Positions 24,016 to 36,606 of a DNA stretch of 64,000 bases are shown piece after piece. Source of the DNA: Dryococelus australis (lineage: Eukaryota > Arthropoda > Insecta > Phasmatodea > Phasmatidae); contig CM057009.1 of the NCBI GenBank assembly GCA_029891345.1, forward strand, positions 232,801,178 through 232,865,177. Reading direction: 5' to 3'. The stretch's first letter is position 1. Each line of letters begins with the position of its first letter. Both the position numbers and the translations under genes were made by a program. Below the pieces are notes generated by a model. It ran no database searches. It was given only the letters and a program-made list of their open reading frames with translations, and was not told where the DNA came from.

Positions 24016-25790
24016 CTGGCGAGCGTGTAAGCTGATGCTGGTATTCGGGACCACATCACGATGCTAGGTCGATAGATCCCAAAAGGAATGACAGAACATG
24101 AGACTTGGCACCTACCATGACACTAGATGAAAGGGTCCCAACACCCTGGCATCAGATTGACAGAGCAGGAGGTTGGGATCCAAGATGGCCACCATGGGCA
24201 TGAAGGAAAATTGGAAATTTTTTGGGGGGAAATGGGAAAAACGGGACATTTTTCCCACAAGGCGCCAACAAAAATGGGGTCGCCTAGTTCCCTTGTCCGC
24301 AGCTCCAAGTCCCTCTTAGATTGCCCATTTGTATACTACTAATAAGTAATTATATCGATAGTAGTTTTACTTGATGAAATGCATCCTAATTCAGTGTGTA
24401 GTGGTTACTACATTAGAAATATACTTATATGCAGCTTTTTTACATTCCCATTACTTTCACTGATGCCAAATCGGTTGAACAATTTCTGAGAAATGCTATA
24501 TAAGCATTATATGTGAGGTAGCACTGGTCTTCCAAAATGGCTACCAATATAGACTTATCTACTGGTTCTGGCAAACTTCTGTGCATGCAAGTCCCCTCTT
24601 ACTCACTACACTGCGGCTCGGCACGGTCCGGTCTCTAGCTGAGCGGCAAGACTGTGTCCTTGCAGTATTCGTGCAGACATAAAAACATTCAGTATTTTGT
24701 CTTTAGTAACAGCAAATGCAAAACTGGACACGGAGACTTTTCACTGGCGACAACAGGTAGAAGTGCTGTTGTGACAGTGTGTGCTGGAGGATTTCTTTAC
24801 CTTCTGCATGTATTGTTCGATAGAATTCATTAGCTTTTCTATTATTGAGTCCAGTTTTTCTGTTCAAATATTAAAAATAGTATCGAATTAAAACATGTTA
24901 GATGAAACTAACAACGATGGAGATGGAATACTTTCTGTGGTTTGATGCATCAACAGATTACTTGTTCCTTTTCCACATTTTCATCGTATCATTCACCATT
25001 AAAATGGGGGTGAGTGGAGGATATAAATATTTGATCTGAAAATTTACAGCGCAGCGTAAGAAATATGTCAATGGGAATGCATTACTCAAGACAACATTAT
25101 TTCACAAAATTTACAAACATTGAGGGGCTTGAGACAGCATAAAGCTAAGCCAAATTGAACACATTTTACAGTAGAGCAGTTTAACTTCCAAAAATCATGC
25201 AAATAATAATTCAAATTAGGAGCTGTCACATATCTAGCCAATGCCGAATGTAATTTCGTAACATACCCATTGTTATTGGCACGATATTTTTGATGACATA
25301 GAATTGTTGAATTGTATCTCTTGTCGAAATCATAAATCAGAATACAGTGCAGCGAATAAATGTATTATAACAATGAATAATAAAATTAAAATATTTTAAA
25401 TTATAATAATGTTCTATTAAATTATAAAGGAATATTTATTACAGTCACTGCTAGACAAAAACATAAAATAGAACTGAGAAAAGAATATGGATATATTTAT
25501 ATTTATAATTTTTTTATTCCAAAGAAAAGAGTGATGTATGAATGTTAAGGTAAACTATAAATGTTTTAAAACAATGTTCAAAACTTTGCCTGCAGTTTCT
25601 GCATTTAATCTAGTGCAAATATAGGCAAGCGAATACCAACCAACATGGCAATGAAGTATAGGTACAATGTGGAAGAATTAATTATTACATTACATAAATT
25701 GTAACTTAGAAACTATCTCTAATGAAATAAGTTGCTTTTTGTTCACTTAAGATAAGTTCTTATAATCACTGTCAGTGTCCCGGTTGACCT
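24016..25790. other. Unassigned DNA
   Basis: 24020-24330 is relatively GC-rich and carries gggatccaagatggccaccatgg-like words typical of insect dispersed repeats. The stretch 24590-24790 has a CpG-richer patch. No coding sequence is supported, and 24900-25740 is plain AT-rich DNA. Confidence 0.4.
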
Positions 25791-25794
25791 ATTG

Positions 25795-25965
25795 AGTGCC
25801 CCCTGTGGCGCAATCGGTTGAGTGTTGAGCAAGAGTGGTTTCTGTTTCGAATCCCGGGTAGAGCAAGGGTGTGACTTATGCTTGTCCATAGGAGTCAACC
25901 TTTCTTGGGGAATGTCACTTCCAATAGGAGAACTACGAGAAAAAATTGTCACGGAATAAAAATAT
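25795..25965 (+). mobile_element. tRNA-derived SINE
   Basis: Box A tggcgcaatcggttgagtg and box B tttcgaatcccggg lie about 45 bp apart. They are followed by a tRNA-unrelated body (ggagtcaacctttcttgggg) that fades near 25965. The head resembles a tRNA with a standard D-arm, but the lack of a 3' acceptor stem argues against a tRNA gene. Confidence 0.75.
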
Positions 25966-26234
25966 TTGTGCTGTAATCTGGAAATTTTTGTGCATTTTAT
26001 GGTACTTTTACAAGTAAAACCTTGAAAACTAGTAACCAAAAGAATACTTGCCTTTTCTTGTAATGAATACATTAATCTACTAAGTGAGCTTGCAATATAT
26101 AAGTATTTATCATTACAGTTAAACTTGTATTTCAGTCACATTTCTAAATTGAGAATCTAATTTCATATATATAACATACCTTCAAACATAAATTTATTTA
26201 GACCACAAATATAATACAAAGATAATATTTTATA

Positions 26235-27060
26235 TTAGCTGACTCATGCGACATCGTTCGCATAATTTTTTTTTTTTAAGTTATTAAAATAAAGCCCACC
26301 ATAGTTTCATTAAGGTTTTATGTATAAAATAATTATATTTCTTCTTTCCGGATCAATGGAGTTATTAAATTACACCCTGCCATCGATTCGCGCATATTTT
26401 ATGTTAGCTTGATATTTATGACTTTGAATTGATCTTGCAACTTTTTTTTTTGTGTTCCCTAGAAACTGAGATACTGCGGCTACACTATTGGGTGCTCTAG
26501 CTCCTGACCATCTGCGGCCCCACTATTGGGTTCTCTAACCACTTAGTTACTGCGGCCCCACTATTGGGTGCTCTAGCCCCTGACCAGCTGAGGCCCCACT
26601 ATTGGATGTTCTAGTAACTGGGCTACTGTGGCCCCACTATTGGGTTCTCTACCCACTGAGCTACTGTGGCCCCACTTGGAATAACTCTAGCCACTTGGCC
26701 ACTACGGCTTTTTGGAAGGAAAGGTTTACAGCCCATAGACAAAAACGAAAGGAGAAATTTCGAAAAAAAATTTTAACAATGGTTTTGTTTGCATTAATCA
26801 TAAGAAAATCTTAATCCAGTTCCTATTTACATCCCTGATCATAATTTTTTCCGGAACCGTTTGAGATATCTCAATGAAATGAAGGCTTAGTTGATCCTGG
26901 GGTCATTATATACATATACTGTGTACATTTGATGTTAATACGTTATGTGGTTTTTGAGTTAAATCGGTTCGGACAGACAAACAGACACGATAACAATTAA
27001 CATTTTATATAGCTGAATTATCAATTATACTATATAAAATAATTAAAAGTGAAAAATTCG
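26235..27060 (+). mobile_element. Retroposon tail-like sequence interrupted by a minisatellite
   Basis: The beginning (tagctgactcatgcgacatcg) and the end (taaatcggttcggacagacaaacagacac) are phrases common in arthropod LINE/SINE 3' regions. No ORF is left. The minisatellite at 26465-26710 sits inside. Confidence 0.5.
26465..26710 (-). repeat. 38-41-bp minisatellite carrying a pol III box A
   Basis: About six units. On the minus strand the unit reads gtagctcagtgggtagagaa + cccaatagtggggccrca. The stretch tagctcagtggg fits the tRNA box A consensus exactly, yet no box B accompanies it. Confidence 0.85.
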
Positions 27061-28089
27061 AAAATTACAGACAGATACTTCCATTTTATTTAGTAGTATA
27101 GATTATATTTGAATAAATACGTTATACAATTATAAATCGAACCTACAACTTATTGAGTAAATACGTGTGGCCTTAACTTCAACAACAAACTAATTTTACC
27201 TATTACTATAACGATAACGTTAGTTTTTAATCTGTTTATCTGATAATTTGAAAGGAATATAATTTTTAACTGTTAATGTTTTAGTTTGTAATGCTTATCA
27301 AAAAGGATTACGCATTTGCACAATCCTTGTTTCATAATCAAGAAAATATTTTCTCTTAATGAACATTGCATTTGGAATAACATTTACTGGCATAAATTAT
27401 AGACAAACATTTATTACAGTCTGTTAAGTTAGTGAAGATAACTGTATCATAAATGCCACAACAATTTTTTTATATTGGATGCACCGTCTGTTGAAGCTAG
27501 CATTATTCGGAAAAACATCTGTACAGGTGGCATTAATTTTGCACGTGAATCGGAATTCTAGAAACAATGAATAAACCGACAAGATAATTAACACCTTTTT
27601 ATTTAACATCTAAATGTTTACTGTGATTTTCATGAGCTTTTGTATATGAACACCCAGGCGTATGTAGACCACGATTTCACATTAACTACCGTTTAGCACT
27701 GCAAGAATGCTTACACGCAGATTAATTTGGTGGAATTTGTGAAGTAGATGAACATTATGCTGTAGATTGTAATTTTATTATTTCATTTCTTGTTTTATAA
27801 GCACTGGTAGGCTATGCATTATTTATAGTGCGGGTCAGTCTACTATGAGGAAAAACACCCATTTTCGCGACCTTGTGCAAATAATGATATAAAACCTTTT
27901 ATATAGTTTCAAAAGAAAAGCACTGGCCTGAAATTACTGTTTTGTTATACTTTGATAAACTGTACGTATAAATTATTCACGCGAAATTGCACCGAGTGTA
28001 AAAAACTTAGTAGTATTCCAGTTGTATATTTTTTTATATGTGGTTTTATATAACTATCATGGTCAAGTGCAATTATATAACACTGAGGA
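27061..28089. other. Unassigned AT-rich DNA
   Basis: No gene, RNA or repeat was recognised. Confidence 0.4.
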
Positions 28090-28736
28090 TACATTTCTTG
28101 TACCTCTGCGAACGGCCTTCGTCCTCCATTGCCTTACATATTCCTGAGCCCGCCGTAACTGATGTTTGTGGAATAACCGATAGTACGTCCAGACCTACGT
28201 GCTCATCTCCCCCCCTCCCCCAAACCCCCTCTTGTTTCGAATAACACTCTCCGCGCGCTCAGACGTGCACAGACGTCTGCCGGCTACAGTAGTTAATACG
28301 AAACCCACGTAAGGATTTGATTTGTCAGCGTAGAAATTGGCCCGTTTATATAGGACGTGGCTTTTCATGCGGACAGCAGCTAGTTGCAAGAGAAACAATC
28401 TTGATGTGCGCATACAATAATTACATCTGCAACATGCGCCGATTGTTTCATCAATGTTCGGAGGCTTTATTTACTGATGAATATAGGCATATATTCCGCT
28501 AAAGTTTTATATATTCGGCTTTCGAAAATGCGTACGACAGCAGGAAATTCATTTCTGTGTATCGACAATAAAAGACAAATATTATAACTACTGAACGTCT
28601 CACATAGAAAAAAGGTTTATTTTAATTATTAACAGAGGAATTTTGCATTTCTCTTTTACAGTAATACGTAACTATAGTAATTTCACATACGTTAAATGTT
28701 TCATTGTTTGAAGCATCGAATGTCGCGTACATACCA
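28090..28736. other. CpG-richer stretch with TATA-like motif, function unknown
   Basis: From 28090 to 28450 CpG and G+C are clearly higher than in the neighbourhood. A tttatatagg box at about 28343-28352 could be a core promoter, but no transcript structure or ORF follows that I can recognise. Confidence 0.25.
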
Positions 28737-29120
28737 CGAGACAAGCTATACTGCACAACACTGTAGCTCAGCTCGCCTTTATGATTGGTTTTCTTTTCGC
28801 TAAGTTTTACCTGCTTGCACGACTCGCGAACGTTTAGTGTGGATCTCATGTGAGGTAATCCCGCTAAAATATTTCAGGACAAGCTATGCTGCACAACACT
28901 GTCGCTTAACACGCATTTATGACTGGTTTTCTTTCCGCTATATGCTTGCACGACTCACGAACATTCGTGTGAGGTAATTCCGCTCAAATATCTCAGGACA
29001 AGCTATGTTGCTCAACACTGTAGCTCAGCTCGCCTTAATAATGGGTTGTTTATTCCCCTAAGTGTTACCTGTTTGCGCGTGAGACACGGACTTCCAGTGT
29101 GGAGTTTATGTGAGATATAA
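28737..29120. repeat. Three tandem copies, about 120-145 bp each
   Basis: Each unit begins caggacaagctatgytgc, continues acaacactgt.gct.a.c.cg and contains a ctgcttgcacgactc line and a gtgaggtaatcccgctaaaa line. The third unit is the most diverged. Confidence 0.85.
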
Positions 29121-29477
29121 CGTTTTTGCATTAACTTCATAGATCGCAGGACGAGTTACCTCATCCAATTAAATGTATTATGTTCACTTGGAGGAGCCGA
29201 TGTCAGAATGATGCTCCAATAGAAACTAAAGAGCTTCTTGGCGCGGTTAAAACGCTGAACGATTAGACGGATAGTTCTGAGGGACTGCTTGCCCAACAGC
29301 CAAGGCGATACATCTTGTCAAAAGCCGAAGACAGCAGAAGGGGACTTTTTCCGTCGCTCATTTATTCTGACGGTAATTGTACATACTACATTCCATACCC
29401 GACTCCTTAGCAACCCAAATATATTTAACTATTTCCCTACTCACAGAGAGATAGGACAGAATGTTCATCTCACAATA
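29121..29477. other. Unassigned DNA
   Basis: Ordinary sequence with no supported feature. Confidence 0.4.
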
Positions 29478-29541
29478 CGCACACATACACACACAAACAC
29501 ACACACATATGTATATATATATGTGTGTGTGTGTGTGTGTG
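29478..29541. repeat. (CA)n-(TA)n-(TG)n self-complementary microsatellite
   Basis: A CA tract, a short TA centre and a TG tract are arranged so that the two sides are complementary and could form a hairpin of roughly 25 bp per side. Confidence 0.9.
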
Positions 29542-29608
29542 CTTAAACAAGCAGCTATCAAAGTGCGAATTAGACATATATCCTACAATGAGAACTACTA
29601 AACCTATA

Positions 29609-30302
29609 CAGGCTGTTGCAAAATTACATATAAAAACTTTGGGGAAACATTTCTCACATCTAGATGATGAAAAAATGTTATATGAACATAGGTCCGCAAA
29701 CACATGGTTTCTTTACTATAGCTCGTAATTCATACCGTACAGTGTATGGCCCGCGGGCTGGATCGTGTCAGTGTGGAATGCCATAGCAGCGTTCGCTTTC
29801 ATGATACACCACACCTCACACTATGACACTACACCGAGAACAGTGAGAACTGCACAGGAATAAGTTATACATGTGTGGAAGCTTATCGTCGGCACTAAAG
29901 GAAATGTTCAAAATGCCATCCATAAGCACAAGCACATGCATCGACCCGCCGTTGAATGGACACCCGGATGTGTTGATGAAACCCGGAATATTCCTGGTTG
30001 TTTCGCAACCTGCCACAATGCTGTTGTGGAGGTTGTCCACATCGTCCACTGGAGTTGCATACAAAAGTGCTTTTAAATGTCTCCACAAATAAAGTCTCGT
30101 GGATCAAATAAGGGCTCGTCAGGTGTTGGTATGGGGCTTCCAGTTACAGTTGCAATGGTATTCCACAGTAGCATGGTACAGCCCGGGCTGCAGTAAAGAA
30201 ATGAAGCGTTTGCGGACCTATGTTCATATAACATTTTTTCCATTCTCCACATGTGAGGAATGTTTCCCCCGAGGTATTGCCATGCAATTTTGTAACATTC
30301 TG
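29609..30302 (-). mobile_element. Deleted mariner-like element with long TIRs
   Basis: 29609-29790 and 30149-30302 are inverted copies sharing aaaaaatgttatatgaacat and aggtccgcaaac. The ends read cagg/cagaa and are flanked by TA on each side (29607-29608 and 30303-30304), consistent with a Tc1/mariner target duplication. The total is 694 bp with only a C-terminal transposase fragment inside. Confidence 0.8.
29895..30107 (-). pseudogene. C-terminal fragment of a mariner-like transposase
   Basis: Overlapping minus-strand frames give WRHLKALLYATPVDDVDN, then GCETTRNIPGF, and end RRVDACACAYGWHFEHFL with a stop at 29895-29897. A frameshift separates the two halves. The HFEHFL ending matches the relic at 1097, so the two belong to one transposase lineage. 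Confidence 0.75.
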
Positions 30303-32689
30303 TATACAACTCGTATCCATGCTAATAATTATGAAACTTAATTAACATACTATCGACCTTACTTTTCGCTCTAACATTCCCTAACTCTATCATCATGCAG
30401 GAAAATAGTTTCTAACTCTTTGGTGGAGCAGCGATCAAACAACTAGCATCTTACCAAAAAAATACGTAATATTAGTCATTCCATCATACAACATTTCATT
30501 CTTTTATCTCTCGTGTCATCACACATGTAAACAAAACCGATGTGAGCGAAAGAGGATATTCCCTCTTATTATATACAAACACTCCTCTCTCTCTCTCTCT
30601 CTCCTACATCACAGGACATGTTCATGAAACTGGTAACAGAATCCCGCGCCTGAAAATAAGATATTTACCATCCTAAACTACTGAAAATGAATATAATTTA
30701 ATAATATATGCTGTACACAACGTAAATATTTGTTAAAATAATAACCAGAGGAGATATATGGAAATTGTAGTTTCCTTTATGTATTGAAATTAATCTCCCA
30801 TATAGGAAAAAAATTTGTCCTCCTGTAGGTAAACATTTTGCCCTGCTGTAGACAAACATTTTACCCTACACTACCTACACCCACAAAATATTTAAGCGCT
30901 TGCAGAAATTAATCATACATAAACCCTACTAGCAAATCATACGAGCAGGCGATATAATGAAACCATTCCGAACTACAATACTGAAAACATAACATCAAAG
31001 CGTTCCTACAAAATAACACATTTTAACATAGCACCCATATCAAGTATCATTACATTTACATGACTTGTAATATATCTTTAAATTATCGTCTCTAATGAAA
31101 TGTTTTATCTCGCAATCGAGGATTAGGGATAGCTGAAGGTCAAAACTAGAGACAGTTACAATATCAACATGCTTAGTTAATGTGAATTTAAAAATAACCC
31201 TACAACTAAATGTCGCTCACACTAAAAATGTTTCAGTTTCTTTATACAGGTGTATCCTCTCTGATGTTAATCACATAACAGCTTTAAATAAAAATGAAAA
31301 TTATATATATATATAGGTTGGCCATGTTTATCGTTCATCGGGAAGCTATTTCATAAAACCATTGCTGGAAATTTTAGAATATCCCTTGAAATTGTCGCTT
31401 TGAGTATACAGCTACAAGGTTATGAAGCACTATTTAAATTCGCAATACTATTATAAAAGTATCACGTTACGAAAATTGTTACCAATTTTAAAATCATATA
31501 TTAATATTTTACTTATACGCCCTGTTAAGTCAAAGTTTCATATGCTAGGAACAGAATCCTCATCCCTAACACCATATTGTTAATTAAATATGTCAAGCAG
31601 TATTCCCAACCACACAATCATATTAATGACATACCAACCAACTATATACCCCAAACCTCCAACTACCACTCGAAAAATGCTTAAACTATCTCATAATATT
31701 AGATATCTAATAATACTCACTCTCAAAAACCATATCAAAAAGCTATTTGTATGGATGGTTCCTATCAAAATATTATAACATGTGGTACCTCAACTACATG
31801 AACTACCTACACTCCACTCATCAAACCATATCAGAGATACTAAACAATTCCCTTCATACTGTGTATTTCAACAAAGCAATCATATAATCATTCCTATGAA
31901 ATATTTCGGTGAATTACTCTGACAAACAATTTCATAATGCAATAGCAAACACAGTCAAACAATAGCATCACCTTACACAGAGTACTCTCTTCAGCGATCC
32001 AACCTTAAAGAAATCTCATCTCAGTAGGTCATAATACCAAACCATCAAATCAAATGTCCCCGGAGAAAACATTATATCCATCAATACTGCCAAAACATAA
32101 AGCAACACATAGATCATTTGCACATACCATCCCATCCATTTGCAAAACCCTTAGCATCTAACATTTCCAGTAAAACTAAATAATTGACAACTATATCAAC
32201 ATATCATATAACTCTGATGAACATGTTATACAAAATCTAACACAGTCATATTATGAGAGCATTTCAACCTATAATACTAACAATATACCACCCAACTTAC
32301 TTCCCAAGACATTTTAACCAGATAAACCCACACAATATAACACCACCTCTACATATATTTTAATGCATTTTCAAAATTAGCATTGCTAAATAAAATGCTT
32401 CTACTGGTAGAAGCATTAATACCTTCTATATTATCATAACCATCAAACATTTGCTCTATACTCACGATCAGTTATTGGTAAAAGATTTTAAATAAAATAG
32501 CAATGAATTTTCCATCTAATCTTAGGATAATCGAAGACAATTTGCATATAGAAATAAGCTCGGTACTCGATTTCGCAATGTCAGAGACATACTTCATTTC
32601 CAAACAGATAAGATATCATACATCCTTACTAGTGTTAAAGCTATTACTACTGTGCGTGGAAAACATTTGAGATTTTACTGAGGTCATGG

Positions 32690-32692
<3 letters not shown>

Positions 32693-32724
<32 letters not shown>
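32693..32724. repeat. (TA)n microsatellite in left arm
   Basis: About 16 TA units, in the position that mirrors the longer TA run at 37401-37456. Confidence 0.95.
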
Positions 32725-32729
<5 letters not shown>

Positions 32730-33148
32730 CAACCACAAGTAAGTAGGAGGAAACAACTTATAATTTTCAACTTGCGTTCCATACATTTTACAATTATTAA
32801 TAGAGGTTTTCCTTTCTTTATTCATAGGTAGCGGTTTACCTGAGAAAATTATTTCAACAAAATTGTAGCATTTATTTTCTAGTTACCATTTAAATTTTCA
32901 CAGAAAGCCATGCCGATAGCTATACTTAACATGTATATACATATATGTAATGTTTTTATATCCTCATACCTTACAAATATTTGTATGTATCAAGCTATTG
33001 CATAAGACCATAAAAAATGTATATTTGATGATAAAATGAATGTCATATTCAATACAACTCAGATTAGACTTAATCGTTCTCCCAATCAGTCTAATATAAG
33101 GAGGGATCGATTAATTGAATAAAACAGAAGTATTTCATACACTTTAAC

Positions 33149-33154
33149 TTTATT
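33149..33154 (-). promoter_or_regulatory. Polyadenylation signal for the left-arm zinc-finger ORF
   Basis: AATAAA on the minus strand, about 70 bp after the stop of the 85-aa ORF. The mirror position in the right arm reads aaatgag, so the signal is lost there. Confidence 0.45.
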
Positions 33155-33221
33155 TACACACTTGTCAAAATACATATTATAAGTTACACACCCAAACATA
33201 TCGTTCATTCACCAAGAATAT

Positions 33222-33479
33222 TTATAATTTAGTATATTTTATACAACAGATCCGATTGTGAACAGTCCAGGTACTCCTATTCGCATATGCCACACCACAA
33301 TTAGCACATGTATTCATCTTGTATGAGGTGCTGAATATGCAATTACTAGCTTCATGTTGTATGGTGCTAGAGATATTCGTGAATGTCTTGCCACAATAGT
33401 TGCAGATGGTCGATACTCTTCCATAACTTATACTCCCAGAGTCCGAGGGCTTTCGCTTTGTTTTTGGCGATCCCGACAT
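33222..33479 (-). CDS. 85-aa protein or terminal exon with two C2HC zinc fingers
   Basis: Residues 1-24 are basic and serine-rich (SPKTKRKPSDSGS). Finger 1 is CNYCGKTFTNISSTIQHEASNC (Cx2C-x12-H-x4-C). Finger 2 is CANCGVAYANRSTWTVHNRICC (Cx2C-x12-H-x3/4-C). The paired fingers at the extreme C-terminus followed by a poly(A) signal recall the alternative 3' exons of BTB zinc-finger loci such as lola in insects. No BTB domain or other constant exon is present in the window, so this could equally be a retrocopy or a stand-alone small gene. The start shown is the first Met. Upstream sequence could hold a splice site instead. It lies in the left arm of the palindrome, and its mirror copy is broken. 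Confidence 0.6.
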   Translation of the reverse strand: MSGSPKTKRKPSDSGSISYGRVSTICNYCGKTFTNISSTIQHEASNCIFSTSYKMNTCANCGVAYANRSTWTVHNRICCIKYTKL

Positions 33480-34052
33480 ATCCTTACCTGCATATTACTT
33501 ATTCATATTATAAAAGGTTTACACACTATCACTAGATGAATTTACTCGTGACGATGTGCCTTCCGACACATCCATCAAAGTAGTGAAAACCTTCTTACAT
33601 GATGCATGCTTTTATATTTTTAACACAACAGAACTAACATATTAGGTTGATCATCTCGAGTGTTTCACTATATGTGTGCTGCTATGAATATGTAAAAGCA
33701 ACATGTTTGTTGGATTGTTACACAAGTTGTATTCAGCAGGATAGCTGGTAAAATTATCTGCCTGCTAGAACAGCATGCCATCATTTTCACTATACACTAA
33801 CTCACTGAGAGAAAGAAGTTTTGAATGATTTGTGGTTGTATGAAATGCTTTTATACACTCGAAAAATTGGGTGAGGACAGAGCGGGAGCGATATATTTTA
33901 CCAGCAACAGTTTATTCGAAACAATATTTTAAACTTACATGGGAACATACTGTGAAAATCCTATTCCTTCATTCACATTGAAAGGAAACATACCAATCAA
34001 TTCTATCTTTGGAAAACGACATATGACCGTAACATTTTTCCTTATTACCATT

Positions 34053-35490
34053 ATGCCGTTGGTAGCATCTTGGAGAAAGAAAACCACGCAATGCTACCAG
34101 TTGTGCTGTTTTGTACGATAAAAGGGGAAAAAATTAATAGGTCCACTTCAAAAGAAAAAAAACTCAGCTCTCAGAAATAGAATCACCACATAATATTGCA
34201 TAAACGTGGCTACAGTAACATAATATAAGGACTGAGAAATAACATATACAAATATAAATAGTAGTGGCATAAGAAACACATTAGTCATGCTGGGAATCAT
34301 AAATGGCACAAAAGGATGAAAATATCCTTAAAAATGGGCAAGATAAAATACTTGCTTGAAAATAGTAATAAATATTAGATCCAGATGTAAATCAACTAGA
34401 TTATGAGTAAAAACACGTTAATTGCTGTGGTGTGCAAAAATCTCCTTTTAAATATTTATTGAATTCATTCTTGGTAAATTATTTTTTATTATAACATAGT
34501 AGGACATGAGTATATGAATCAGAATAAATAGTTAATATCACTGTTGACATATCAGAACAGAAAACAATATAAAAAAATTAATATGAATGCTCTTATAATT
34601 TGGGGTAACCATAATTCAAAATAAACATAATTAGGCATCTCAGAATAGTCCTAATATAAAATAACTTTAGGTTTACCACAAGAATAAAATTTTTTAACAT
34701 AATGTTGTTAGTAAAGAGGACGATCTAACTGCGTGAACGCAGAAAGAAAATGCCGACTGAGCTGCGGCAAAAGAAAAGCACGTTGAAGAGGGCTACGACT
34801 GACGCGACAAAGGAATGTACTGCGTTTCACAGCACGTCCGGTGAAAAAGGAAAATAAAGACTGAAATACGGTTCTGGATGACGCTAACGAGTTTGAAAAC
34901 GAAGCTTTGAAAGTACGACTTGAACAGTATTAAAATGAAACTTAAAGAAAAAGGCTTTTAATGTTAAAATATTAATCAACTCATGTGAAGTAGGTAGAGA
35001 TAAGAAAATTAATCGATTTATATCGCCAGATAAACCAATGTTAAAAATACATAAGTTATTTGACGTAAATTAAAATGGAGATAAATAAATATATAGGAAA
35101 TAAACTTTACTTGCTAATCAGGCAACTCATTTGTAGTTCAACATGAGAATAAAAGTATTATTTACCATCACAATAAAAGTAACGAGACATATGATAAAAA
35201 AATTCAGAATATAGGCAATTAACCTGTATACCGACAATAATTAAAATTAAGTTGTTTAGCAGAGGGAGAGAGAATGATAATACTCAGTAATGTATAATTG
35301 ATAAAAACATTTAAAATTATGTTTTAAAAAAATTTTAAAATGAGACATCAAAAATTGATAGAGACGCATAAATTGCAAAATATCATAGATGCATACTCAA
35401 GAAACAAAAATTGTAGGGACACAGATTAAAACCTTAGTGTTGTAATAAAAAATGCATGTAAAAAGTAGTGTCGTATTTGATACGACACAC
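34053..35490. other. 1.4-kb block present only in the left palindrome arm
   Basis: Left-arm sequence at 33990-34050 aligns with right-arm 36090-36140, and left 35490 resumes at right 36076. The intervening 1.4 kb therefore has no partner. It is AT-rich with no recognisable TIR, ORF or target duplication. It is either an insertion on the left or a deletion on the right. Confidence 0.7.
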
Positions 35491-35779
35491 CATCCCGATC
35501 AAAATGCCTTGCTTAAAACAAAAAAAGATTCTCAATTTAGAGAAAATTTTAAAATCTTAGAAAAATCATAAGACCTTGGCCAAATCTTCAGCTACGTCAA
35601 TTGCAGGATCGACACTAGCGACAACCAATTAGCGATTATGCCGGTCATGGCACCATGATCGTTGAGGTCAAATATGGGACTTTCGTATTCACAATTCATC
35701 GCAGCAGCATGTGAGCACTCTGAGGAACCCAAATACGCGTTCCCTCAGAGGAAAACACACAGGTATAAAGAATATTCTA

Positions 35780-35793
35780 TACATAATTATGTA
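35780..35793. repeat. Centre of palindrome (perfect 14-bp core)
   Basis: tacataattatgta is its own reverse complement, with the axis between 35786 and 35787. Pairing continues outward with mismatches (agaatattc against gtatattc). There is effectively no spacer loop. Confidence 0.92.
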
Positions 35794-36606
35794 CAGTATA
35801 TTCCTACCTTACATATAGCATGTTTTCTTCTGGGGCGAATGCATGTTTGGTTTTTCTCATAGTGCTCCCACACTACGAAAATGAATTGAGAACACAAAGG
35901 TCCTGAATTTGACCTCGACGATCATGGTGCCGCGAACTGCATCATCGCTAACTGGTTGTTGCCAGTGTGGATTTTGCGATCGATGGCCAAGGATTAATGA
36001 TTTTTCTGCGATTTTAAATTTTAAAAAAATTGCGAATATTTTTTTAGTTTTAAGCAGTACATTTTGATCGCGATGATGATAAAGCTTAAAGTTAAGATCA
36101 TATGTAACTATCCAAGGATAATATTGCTTTTTATGTTTCTTGCTAATGTGAATGAGGGAATTGGATTTTCACAGAGTTTTCACTTGTAAGTTTGCAATAT
36201 TGTTTCGAATAAACTGTTGTTGGTAAAGTATATCGCTCCCGTTCTGTTCTCATCCTATTTTTGAAGTGTATAAAATAATCTCATACTACCACAAATAATT
36301 CAAAACTTCTTTCTCTCATTGAATGGGTGTATAGTAATGGTATGCTGTTCTAGCGGGCAGATAATTTTGCCAGCTAAAGTGCGTATTAGGTCTCGTATAA
36401 CAATCCAACCACCATATTCTTTTTGCTTATTCTTAGGCAGCACACATTTAATGAGACACTCGAGATTGTCACCATGTTTCTTCTGTAGTATCAACAGTAT
36501 ATAGGCATGCATCGTTTAAGAATGTTTTCACTTTTTTGATGGATGTGCAGTAAGCCACATCGTCACGAGTAAATTGATCTAGTGATAGTGTGTAAGCTGT
36601 TATACT

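Larger units (their letters stand above)
30333..35786 (+). repeat. Left arm of giant palindrome
   Basis: Matches the reverse complement of 35787-39793 in order along its whole length apart from a 1.4-kb extra block at about 34053-35490. Landmarks: gaaacttaattaac (30333), acattccctaactctatcatc (30380), ctcatccctaacaccata (31558), catatattttaatgcattt (32353), caatttgcatatagaaataa (32538) and cggcaccatgatcgt-like sequence (35648). Identity is only about 70-80 percent by eye. The outer part is strongly G-poor on this strand. Confidence 0.88.

Noticed and set aside
28343-28375. TATA box of a host promoter
   Set aside because: No initiator, exon or ORF can be tied to it. Only the CpG-richer composition is recorded.
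33480-33500. Splice site near caggtaagg upstream of the left-arm zinc-finger ORF
   Set aside because: On the coding strand it has the form of a donor, not the acceptor that a terminal exon needs, so it does not define the exon start.
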